Source: Actinernus sp. WN-2022
Lineage: Eukaryota > Cnidaria > Anthozoa > Actiniaria > Actinernidae
Direction: 5' to 3'
NCBI GenBank assembly: GCA_030867875.1
Contig: JAOWCC010000286.1
Location: forward strand, 310,001 to 374,000
Length of the DNA stretch: 64,000 nt
Shown: positions 55,744 through 64,000 of the stretch, in pieces
Numbering within the stretch: the stretch's first letter is position 1
How the letters are laid out: the number at the start of each line of letters is the position of its first letter
Notes under the pieces: generated by a model
Seen by the model: the letters and a program-made list of their open reading frames with translations, nothing else
Told to the model about the DNA's origin: nothing
The model's database searches: none
Program-made: the position numbers and the translations under genes

Positions 55744-55917
55744 GCGTTATATCCCCGCCAAAATTCAACATTAGGTTTCAACATTAAAGTTTCATATTCG
55801 ACATTATGAATGTTGAATTCAAAACTTGAATGTTGAATTCAAAACTTGAATGTTGAATTCAAAACTTCAATGTTGAAACCTAATGTTGAATTTTGGCGGG
55901 GATATAACGCCATAACA
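55742..55917. repeat. Palindromic end segment (related MITE or tip duplication)
   Basis: GCGTTATATCCCCGCCAAAA at the left pairs with its complement at the right over about 45 bases, around three tandem copies of CTTGAATGTTGAATTCAAAA. Its ends resemble the long-TIR tips (GCGTTAAATCTCCGCC), so it is either a related MITE nested at the tip or a duplicated terminus. Confidence 0.75.
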
Positions 55918-55919
55918 GT

Positions 55920-56235
55920 TCTGCAAAAAATCGTTGGGCCCTTCGAACGTACTCCACACAGAATGCTGACTCGATAGAAGCACTCCTGGTTGCCTTCGAG
56001 TTCGACCGCCTCAAAGATGATTTACAGTCTTCAAGCACTTCAGTTCTGTCTTCGCCTCTTGGTTCCTCGGGCTCCTCTAGATCGTTTAGGATTTCACCGT
56101 TGCGATCCAGAGATCTCAATTTGCCATCCTTCTCTGGAAGTTTTCAACATTTGTCTGCAGATTCTCCTACTCCAGTATCGACTTCTATACTCCACGAGCT
56201 TACATTACCTCATTTCGCGCGTGACACTATAAAAG
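55920..56235 (+). CDS. Exon-like open frame of unknown gene
   Basis: The frame is open from inside the element end to a good donor (AAAAG then GTAAGT) at 56235: about 105 codons, with NADSIEALLVAFEFDRLKDD near the start and a long Ser-rich part (SSSTSVLSSPLGSSGSSRSF). No start codon lies in frame, so the 5' side is missing or is an upstream exon displaced by the insertion. Composition suggests a real exon. Whether it belongs to the MULE gene on the other side of the element is unknown; I see no family match. Confidence 0.4.
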
Positions 56236-57664
56236 GTAAGTTTCGCCATGCCGCCGAGAATTAGAAACCTCACTAATATTATTGCCGTCGTTCAATAATT
56301 TCCCTTTACAAATTTTATCCAGAGAAATAATATCTTCATCGTTTATATCTATACTTCATGTTCAAACAACCAAATAATATCCCTAATTTGGCCTGTTTAC
56401 ATACTTTGCATGCTGTGAGCAGGACTGTGCAGATGCCCCTCTTGTCGTTGGGCCGCCAACCTTTTTGTTTTTATAATTTCTCCACCTGACTAAAATTCAC
56501 AAAAACTTCTAGCATTTCTTTTATAGCGCGTCTTCGTGTTTAACGTTCAAAAATGTGTGCATATTCTTCGGGATCTTTCTCGAGATTTCAGTAACCTAAC
56601 ATATTTCCTATAGACTTACAAATTATCTGAATATGTTGAATATAGTAATAATTATGAAGAATCTTAACATTAAAGATTCATACTTCCAAACATGTTCCTC
56701 GTGATCTACACCGCACGCTGGAGATAATATACCAGTTTCGTCTTCTAAATTACGTTTAGGCTCAAAAGCGACACTAAAATTTATAATTGTATATTTCCCT
56801 TCTATCTGGTTATTATCGTGGAGTTTCTGGTATTACCGTGTTTGTTTATTGAGGCCCTTTTAGGGGGGAGGGGTGGGGTATGCATGTCCCCTGTCTGAGT
56901 TTCAAAACTAGTCGTGTTGCAATCTCTAAAGGTGGACATGTCGCTGTCGGAATTTCGTCTATTGTTGTCTTATTTCTCTCTGTCGCTCTCGCAATTTCAG
57001 ACATTTTCAGACGTTCCTCGTTATTTCATTTCCTTCATGTCGCTGTTCCAACGCCGTGTCACGTGTTGGAATTTACCCTACATTAGCGATTTCAAGTCGC
57101 TTTCCCTTTCAGGCCCTGATCACGTGATCCTTTTTAGCTGAATTGTCAATCCAAAAAATAGCGCTAAAACATGACAGAACTTGAAATAGCGAGCCAAAAA
57201 TAAGTAAAGAGGTCAATTGTTTTTAATTACAGCGATTTTCAATTTTCAACAGCGCGAATTCCCGTGGGGAAACTTACCATTTTTCGTAAATATTCTGTTG
57301 GTTAATCGTAGTTATGATTAACGCCAGCGAAAAACACAAAACGTTGCCGGTCGACCAGTTTGTATGAGATATATGAAGACTGCAAGGTGATGGGACGGCT
57401 GTATGATGTTATTTATTCTACCCTATATTTCGGTTCGGCAGAACGAACCGTATTTCCTTTGTGCAGTCATTGACTTTACCTGGCATTAATTGGCTCAGCA
57501 GCATTTACCAGTACTTTTGCGGCACTTTCATTGTGTTTTCCAGAAATGAACAATACGCTCCTCAGAACGATCATATAATAGACCAAGAGAGCACAGCAGA
57601 CTTGCCTGTTTTCACTCACGATATCTTCCTATACAATTCGACTTCCCGCCCACAATAATTAATC
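56236..57664. other. Spacer without a recognised gene
   Basis: This has pyrimidine-rich zones around 56900-57120 with repeated TGTCGCTGT and ATTTC.T words and overlapping short open frames there. Nothing convincing was found. Confidence 0.45.
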
Positions 57665-58592
57665 TTGACGCTCACGAAGGACGTAGTGCCGAGCGAGCGC
57701 CGAAGGGGAGAGAAAAGACGGGGAGCTTGATACTCGTAGCAAATTGCTAGGCACAGGAGCCGTTGCTACGCACAGGAGCCGTTGCTAGGCACAGATACTG
57801 TAAACACAAACTAGAAGGGAGGTACGGATGAAGAAGCTAAATTAATTTGAGGTGTGCGATTAATCGATTAATTATTTCGTGTCGAAAATCGTATGTTTAA
57901 GTCAAAATTTTTGTTTTCAAAATCACAGAACGACTGCCAATAATTTCAAAACTTCTCAAGTATTTTAGAACGTCAACCTATTAAAAATATCTCAGCTGAA
58001 TTCAAAGGTTTTTCCCCGTTTGTACGTTGTTCCCCGTTTGTACGTTGTTCCTCGTTTGATTGTAACTGTTACAGTGCAACTACTACTACCCCTACTGTAC
58101 TTGAGGGAGAACGGCGATTTCACGTAGGGGATGCTGTACACAGGCTATGCAACTACTGAAAACGGGGCCACTTAGACAACGAGAACCAATCACATTGCAG
58201 AACGAAAACAAAGCATTCAAACTTCGGTTATTTGAGCAAATTATTGTCGAGTACAACACAATAGAATTTCAACTAACTCAAAGTTGGAATTATTTGTTTT
58301 CGTTCTACAATGTGATTGGTTCTCGTTGTCTAAGTGGCCCCCGCTTTCAGTAGTCACACTGTAAGCCATCAGTGTTAACGGTTCTTCAAATAGTAATAAA
58401 CTAGACTTTGAAATCAACAAGGCAGTGGTCTGCGGTTTTCAAATCATTCTTTCTACTGCCGAATTCGTTTCCTAGGAAACTGCTACGAGCATCAGGAGAA
58501 GACAGACGTCACGTGCACCACAGTTTCACTCCCCTCTTTTTTAGTTACACTCTACGCTTCGGGGCTCGCTCGGCGAGTCTCGTGAGCGCCAA
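57665..58592. mobile_element. TIR element, about 930 bp, carrying a nested MITE
   Basis: The left end GACGCTCACGAAGGACG, then GCCGAGCGAGCGCCGAAG, matches the inverted right end (CTTCGGGGCTCGCTCGGC, then GAGTCTCGTGAGCG) imperfectly over about 45 bases. The interior is non-coding apart from the nested palindromic element. It ends about 40 bases before the MATH gene start codon. Confidence 0.6.
58148..58356. mobile_element. Palindromic MITE, about 205 bp
   Basis: ACTACTGAAAACGGGGCCAC, then TTAGACAACGAGAACCAATC, at the left is inverted at the right (GATTGGTTCTCGTTGTCTAA, then GTGGCC). TIRs are about 60 bases with few mismatches. The short centre has no coding potential. Confidence 0.85.
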
Positions 58593-58634
58593 CATTACAT
58601 ATTGTCAGCGGAAATTGTCAGCATTGTAATAAAG

Positions 58635-60607
58635 ATGGCGGCTAAAAAAAATCAAATAAAGGTAGTTTTTTTCTTTTGTCTCCGAAAGTGAAACTGTACG
58701 TAGTGATAATAAATTGTCACGTCGAAGATGAAATTAAAGTGACCTAGTTTCCAAAATCGCGAAATTATTTATTTTATTCTGTTTCATTGAAGCATAGTTA
58801 ATAGAGTGGAATGGTTGTGAAACCCGGCAAACTTTAAACGGGCTAACAAAGGCGCTGCGATTTATGTTGGAAGTGGGTAAGACAAAATATTGTGCACGGT
58901 CATAGTTCATTAGGGTCCCCTGAACGACTGAACTCACACGTTTCTATTGGCTGATTGATTTTGTAATTTCTATTGTGTTTTGTGCATGGGCACGGTAGCA
59001 AAAATGACAAAGATATACATGTATAACAAAGAAGGTCGCTGGGTTTATAACTATTCCACTCTTCATATGACTTTATCAAAAAAACTAAAATATATTGGAA
59101 TGCATTTCTTAGAACGACCCAGCGTGTTTTCCGGAAGGCATAAAATCCATGTAATTGTGTCAATTTGTTTTACTCGATAAATCTTTAAACATTGCATTCA
59201 AAGAGTTCTGAAGTGAAACCCAATGATTTTGATGAAAAATTTGGTTTATATGATTTTATCAATGCAAACTAATTTTGCGATCGCGTGTCTTGATGATGAA
59301 AACCAATTGGAGGAGAGAATAATAATGGCATATCAGATTATGGAAAGTTTTATATACACCACGTAACTATGTTGTTGCTTTTTTTAACTTGATTCCCAGA
59401 GGATACCAGGAGAAATAGAATCCTACGTTCGAAACTTTGTTTGGACCATAGAGAGTGCTAGAGAGCGAGACGAGGAGGCAATCAGAAGTCCATCCATCGT
59501 GATTGGTCACGAAGTGGAGATGGGTGTACTTCTAATTCGAAGCCGGGAGAGAATTGGAATCTTTCTCGAAATTTCAGGGAATAACACTCTTACGGCCGAC
59601 CTACTTGCAGCAAGGTAATTTTACTAACGATTTATACGATAACGCGTGTTATTTTAAAGAAAACAGAATATTTACTCTGACTGTTTCTTATTAATTTCAT
59701 ATTTGCCGGGGGAGTTTGTGAACTGTTGTGTTTTGATTGACTATGAAATGATCATCAATACAAATTTAATTTGTATTGTATAAAATCCATTTTTATAGTT
59801 TTATATACTATTTCACTACATAGTTAACAATAATAATAGCAACAAAAAACATCAATAATAAAAAATATAAATAATATAAAATGTTGTTGTGGTTATTATT
59901 ATTTTAGACAGGGCTCACAAGATCTCGGAAAATAACGTTTATAATAGATTTAAAACAAGCCAAACTTCGCGAATCCTTTTACGTTTTTCTTCATTAGCAT
60001 ACATTGAACTTCAAGCGACGTGAATACAAACAAACTAGAGTCCATAAATCGAAAGAGATTGTCACACTTGATAATCACCGAAACATTGAGTGATAAATAT
60101 ATTTTGAGGAATCAGCGCGTTTAGAAATCTCGAAATTTACAAAGAATGTAACTCTTGCCCTCAGCACATTTTATAGCTTCTCCTTAAACATTTAACATAC
60201 CAATCTCAAGTTTTCCCGATTACTAATTCTCTTTCAACTGATGTAGTCTGTTTGTTTGTAGCTTGAAGTTTAATTTATGCTAATGAGGCAAAAATGTAAA
60301 CAAGACGTTACAAGGATTTGCTCACATTTGTATTGTAATTATTGGTATGTTATTATATTATTGTTGTTGTTATTATTTATATAGACTCATTGTTTCACTG
60401 TTTCTATTTTCAGCGTTATGCTATATTCACAGGACCATAATCACACACACACAGAGCCTGCGACATTCTGTGCCGATGAATGCGCTCGGTGGGAGTACAC
60501 GTGTGAGCTGGGAGAACTATATCAATCGAGAAACCCTCCTCACGTGGATAAACAACGATGGATGCATCCGAATTAAAATATACCTTCAAATTAACAACCA
60601 TATGTAG
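58635..60607 (+). CDS. Small MATH/TRAF-domain protein, three exons, frameshift in exon 3
   Basis: Exons are 58635-58661 (MAAKKNQIK), 59400-59614 and 60414-60607, with GT/AG borders. Exon 2 has the MATH domain strands: FVWTIES near the start, RSPSIVIG, MGVLLIRSRERIGIFLEISG. Exon 3 in the expected phase continues ASVMLYSQDHNHTH. The matching C-terminal strands, however, lie one frame over (VPMNALGGSTRVSWENYINR, then ETLLTWINNDGCIRIKIYLQ). The change falls at the CA run at 60441-60453. The MATH fold mediates protein binding in TRAF, SPOP and related proteins; here it makes up almost the whole protein, with no RING or BTB part seen. The shift may be a sequencing or assembly error, an allele, or a disabling mutation. 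The frame as assembled would end early at 60573. Confidence 0.7.
59975..60305. mobile_element. MITE in intron 2 of the MATH gene
   Basis: The left arm (TTTACGTTTTTCTTCATTAG, then GAACTTCAAGC) pairs with the inverted right arm (GCTTGAAGTTTAATTTATGC, then TAATGAGGCAAAAATGTAAA). It is about 330 bp and non-coding. A second partial copy lies at 45590-45785. Confidence 0.75.
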
Positions 60608-60649
60608 GATACGGGTCAGCCTCAAATTTTTAATGCTGTTTTCTGGAAA

Positions 60650-61520
60650 TGTAAATCACGGTGGAGCCAACCACCACCCCCCCCCCCTTCCCCCCTAATG
60701 TGTCATTAGGACTGCGAAAATATTATTTGGTAAAATCTTTTCACTATTATTCACGAAACTTCGTATTAGAGTTGGACAATTCAGCATACATTTTTAGTCC
60801 AATTTTTGGGGAATTTTTGTTATGATGTCACAATTGGTGACGTTATCACATAACCATGTTACGAATTTCAACGAGTCCTTAATTATAGCAGATTTGAGAG
60901 ATATTGCCAAGAGGAGATAAATGCCGAAAACCGTTTCTCGATATAACGAAAAGTCATCTGGATATCACATGTAACCTGAACCCAGACTTAAGGGAACTAT
61001 CCGTTTGGACAAATTTTGCTATTTTTGTTTAAATACACCGACTTTTGAGAAAATATTTGGTATTATATGGTTTGATTTTTGAATTTCAACTTCATAGTGA
61101 AATTATTGGCGATTGTTTAAATTATGACGTCACAGTGAAGACGTCACTGAAACACATTTTGGAGAATAATTTTGGATTAGAAAAAGTTAAAAAAAAAATG
61201 TGTCTACTCTTTCACCAATTACCTGGTGATATTCCCGACAAAGCATTGGCACACTTCAGTGGCAGGAAACATGAACATATTTATTATTGTATTCGATTCG
61301 TGAAATGCGGGGGTAACTGTTGCGTCATCGATTATGACGACATAAAGTAAAATAATGGAAATGCCAATTTTTTTGTATTGTTTCTGCCATGTCATATACG
61401 AATTTTCATGTGTCATCAAAACGTGGTAAAAGATATTAAGATATTGGGTTTATTTGCTCCACCCAGTGTTGTAACATCGGGGGGGGGGAGGGGTGGTTGG
61501 CTCCAACGCTCGTGATGTTG
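60650..61520. mobile_element. TIR element, about 870 bp, with C-rich ends
   Basis: GTAAATCACGGTGGAGCCAA, then CCACC and a C run, at the left is mirrored at the right by a G run, GGTGGTTGGCTCCAACGCTC and GTTGTAAAT. The interior has several TGACGTCA-like words and a short open frame (61045-61350) without known similarity. Its right end lies about 25 bases before the start codon at 61546. Confidence 0.65.
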
Positions 61521-61545
61521 TAAATTATACTTTAACTAATGTATA

Positions 61546-62178
61546 ATGGCGGCGGCTGCGGTAAATAATCGGTCTCCGAGTCCTAACCTTTCCGAGTACT
61601 TAAACTTCCTGCCTAGCAAAAAGCAGTTCAAATGGAATTCTGATGTAAATACACTGAAGGAATTCTGGATTTCCGAGCAAGAGGAGGGAAATCGAAACAG
61701 TTTATCAAGCATCAGCTCTAATGGAACCACCGAAGTTTTGAAATTCGAGTCTGTAACTGTCAATTTCTATACGAGCACGAAGACACTCCAGATACAAGGC
61801 GGCTTGAAAGAGCGATACGTCAGGAAGTTGTTAGACATACTGAACTACGTAGACCCAACAAATGAGAAGGAAGTTAAGGAATCAGAGGAGCAACAAAATA
61901 CAATGCAAGTTAAATCTGCTCCACCAGCAACAGAGGGTTCGACAGGAAGCCAAGATCCTTCTCCGGCTCCAACCTCTAATAAAGGACATGACGACCATTA
62001 CCAGGAATTCCTTGACTTCAAAGAAAGCATGAAAGATATCATAGAGAAAATCGAAAAGAGACTATCAGAAGTAAATGAGCAGTGTATCTCGATGAAAGAC
62101 CTAGAATGTCGACAAAAGAACGGCCTTAAGGAGGTAAAAATAAGCAGCACAAACTCAAGAGGCCCTATGTCACAGTGA
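61546..62178 (+). CDS. Unrecognised protein with coiled-coil tail
   Basis: The 210-residue frame starts MAAAAVNNRSPSPNLSEY. A central segment with KFESVTVNFYTSTKTLQIQG is followed by LKERYVRKLLDILNYV. Then comes a Ser/Thr/Pro-rich linker and a predicted coiled coil (YQEFLDFKESMKDIIEKIEK, then RLSEVNEQ). Coils of this type occur in ORF1 proteins of non-LTR elements and in cnidarian multigene families; I cannot assign it. A possible donor (GGAG then GTAAAA, near 62131) would allow splicing before the final residues. The gene faces the minus-strand gene at 62446-63843 tail to tail. Confidence 0.5.
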   Translation: MAAAAVNNRSPSPNLSEYLNFLPSKKQFKWNSDVNTLKEFWISEQEEGNRNSLSSISSNGTTEVLKFESVTVNFYTSTKTLQIQGGLKERYVRKLLDILNYVDPTNEKEVKESEEQQNTMQVKSAPPATEGSTGSQDPSPAPTSNKGHDDHYQEFLDFKESMKDIIEKIEKRLSEVNEQCISMKDLECRQKNGLKEVKISSTNSRGPMSQ

Positions 62179-62445
62179 AAGCCAGCTCTATGCAAGATAC
62201 AGCACAACAAAAGAAAAATGGAGTCTTTGACAGCTAATTGCATGTATGTGTGGCCAATCAAAACACTCGCTCTAGGTCTCTTGCATAAACCGTGTGCTAT
62301 AATACTGGCTGTTAAACAAAGGGGAAATCAGTGAATCGGATCCAGTGATCCTATTCTTGTGCTTGCATCGCTCATGAAAACCAGGCTTTATATAAAAACT
62401 GTAAAACATGAATCAGGGGAATAAATACCACAGTAAGAAGTTGTC

Positions 62446-63843
62446 TCATTTCCTTTTTGTTACCAATGCATATGACTTAAGCTTAGGCCTCAGTATTTCA
62501 TCCTCATCAACAACCTTACCTTGGTTTTTCAACTCTAGCTCTGCCCTTGCATTCATGAATTCACGAATTTGCCAACTTTGACACAAAAGCTTTGAAAATG
62601 TCAGATACAATGCCTGCAGTATATCTTGTAGCATTACTAAGCTTCACTAGAGAAGGAACAAGCATTTGAAAATCTGTTAACAACATTTCGTTGTTCAGTA
62701 CAGAGGACTGACACATGCTTAAAAACTTGGGAGGGATATTTTCGAAGGTTCAGGTCAGTTGTGAACTCTCTCACTTCATTGTCAATGGCTCTCAGAAATG
62801 GTAACGACTCATGCCTGGGGAATATTAAATTCCCCTCGTCGAGGTTCTTAAGGCTGTCGGAGATCCCAGACTTATCTTGTAAAACTAATTCTTCTAACAG
62901 TTCAAGTTCTGTCTGCATGGCGGGCCTTTTCTGTTTCGACATCTTGACTCTTCCTTTCTTGCCATCAAGTGTTTCTCGCCTCAGCTTTATCATGCGATGC
63001 AATGCCGCACCAGCATACCGATGAAGTGTATCGTCTGTTTCACTAGCAAGTCGTGTTGTGGAAACTGTACTAGAACCAGCAATGCCATCTTCGCGTGTTT
63101 CGTTAGCTTTCCTCTGTCGCACATTATCGTGTATTATAGTTTATACTAACTGGTTTATGATACTCATAACATCGTGGACGGTGTCGAGAGAATACTCTTC
63201 CTGTATTCCTTCTGATAACAACTTGTCTGTTATCATGCGTTCTTGCGTTCGCTTGCCAGGCTGAAAATTTAACAGTAGTCTCATCCACGCTGCATAGAAT
63301 GCTGCCTTTCTGTAATTTTTCATGTCAAACTCGAAATACTGTTTTGAAATCGTTTTTTTTTTTCGGCAAAACCCGACAACCAACAGCTGAAAGGTGTATT
63401 TATTGCTTTCAGTAAGAATGTGTGAGGTGAAATATTTTCGCTCAGGGAATTTATTTACCCTTTCATGAGCCCGTAACTGCTCACGGAGCTTTTCTTCGAC
63501 CTTCCTTGCTTCCTCGATTGAGAAGATCCAAGACGAAAGCTTCTCTAGCTCCCTTTTATCCAGAGAAGAAGCTGCTTTCTTCTTCTGTTTGTTTCCAGTT
63601 CCAGGCCGGCCCGTTTTGCTCCGACAACTCGAAGTCATGGCAGTACTTTTTGGAGCTTTCACTGCCTTTTTCTCTTTTGCATCGGTTCAACGTCGCTATC
63701 AGTATCACTGGTGATAGAATTAGCCGAATTATCTTCGCTTAATGAGCTGTTGCTCAGAAAGGAGTCATCTTCATCTTCAGCAATGCTCGAGGGACTTTCA
63801 CAACTCTCATGTATGGAAAATGGATGCTCCTGGTAATGGGCTC
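62446..63843 (-). pseudogene. Unrecognised spliced gene, last exons, broken by a stop and frameshifts
   Basis: Reading leftwards from an acceptor (TTTTTCAG) at 63844, an acidic Ser/Asp-rich part (ESCESPSSIAEDEDDSFLSN) runs to about 63690. There a one-base shift leads to KAPKSTAMTSSCRSKTGRPG, the basic part and a conserved-looking domain to about 63141. A TAA stop at 63143-63141 lies in an otherwise continuous frame that resumes at once and runs to 62637 (DDTLHRYAGAALHRMIKLRR; RAIDNEVREFTTDLNLRKYP; VSVLCTEQRNVVNRF). A last piece (62634-62446) is in another frame. The domains look like a cnidarian multigene or transposon-accessory family but I cannot name it. The 5' part lies beyond the window. 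Stop and shifts suggest a pseudogene. Confidence 0.5.
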
Positions 63844-64000
63844 CTGAAAAACCTTAATATCTCTGGAACGAGATGAGATATTAACAAGCAATAAACACCA
63901 TTCTTCCTCATTTCAAAAGTCCCTGTGGCAGCAAAGTGGTGATTACAGATAGGTCTGTTAATGTAACTCCTCCTGCTACGTCTTGTCCATCTGGGGTTCA

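Larger units (their letters stand above)
52368..55917. mobile_element. 3.55-kb long-TIR DNA transposon with two inward-facing genes (integrase-type, Ginger-like)
   Basis: The ends read TGTATGGCGTTAAATC at the left and the complement of TGTTATGGCGTTATATCC at the right, flanked by the 4-mer GTTC on both sides (52364-52367 and 55918-55921). TG...CA ends with a 4-bp duplication are what retroviral-type integrases leave, as in Ginger elements. TIR arms of about 470 bases (52368-52839 and 55280-55743) match closely, with tandem TTTTGTTTTCAACATTCAAG units near the tips. The right tip carries an additional 170-base palindrome. Inside, one gene starts 18 bases from the left arm and another, on the opposite strand, starts 49 bases from the right arm. 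The middle has been lost and holds a LINE fragment, so the copy is defective. Confidence 0.75.

Noticed and set aside
56880..57141. Overlapping Ser/Leu-rich open frames
   Set aside because: Two frames are open at once in a pyrimidine-rich, word-repetitive tract, which suggests low complexity rather than coding.

Overview
The window looks like transposon-rich, AT-rich nuclear DNA of a marine invertebrate, most likely a cnidarian (coral or anemone). The reasons are spliced genes with GT/AG introns, no prokaryotic operons, several non-LTR retrotransposon lineages mixed with pogo, Tc1, piggyBac, Mutator, Polinton-type and integrase-type DNA elements, tRNA-derived SINEs, and BEN- and MATH-domain genes of kinds common in cnidarian assemblies. 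The taxon is an inference; no ribosomal or mitochondrial marker is present.

Layout. 1-1019: decayed Tigger/pogo transposase. 1.8-3.7 kb: 96-bp tandem repeats, a dense array of the palindrome TTCATGAA, and an unrecognised ORF. 6.6-10.7 kb: a non-LTR retrotransposon (minus strand) with an uninterrupted 1018-codon endonuclease/reverse transcriptase ORF, the best-preserved mobile gene here. 12.7-14.0 kb: remnants of a Polinton/Maverick-like element. 14.1-17.9 kb: Penelope-like repeats, a Mutator (Phantom-like) pseudogene and a piggyBac pseudogene. 20.8-26.0 kb: a three-exon host-type gene whose last intron carries a SINE split by a long-TIR element. 26-29.1 kb: a Tc1-like element split by a CR1/L2-type LINE. 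30.5-31.3 kb: tandem repeats of about 80 and 137 bp. 31.4-40.2 kb: an 8.8-kb terminal-inverted-repeat (TIR) element with GGTATG-rich subterminal arrays, holding several further elements nested in one another. 41-44 kb: two minisatellites and a piggyBac-type MITE. 44.0-48.3 kb: a spliced BEN-domain gene with a broken 3' half, followed by a LINE fragment. 51.8-55.9 kb: a MULE transposase exon pair interrupted by a 3.55-kb element with about 470-bp TIRs and two inward-facing genes, one an integrase-type helix-turn-helix start and one a spliced accessory gene. 58.6-60.6 kb: a small three-exon MATH-domain gene with a frameshift at a CA run. 61.5-63.85 kb: two convergent unrecognised coding regions, the minus one broken.

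How the genes relate. Most coding sequence belongs to mobile elements at different stages of decay. The nested insertions give a relative chronology. Host-type genes are the MATH gene, the BEN gene and the three-exon gene at 20.8-26.0 kb. The strongest candidates for something little described are the long-TIR two-gene element (52368-55917), the 8.8-kb TIR element (31415-40193), and the TTCATGAA array with its neighbouring ORF.

All calls come from reading the sequence and recalled family patterns; no alignment or database search was run.
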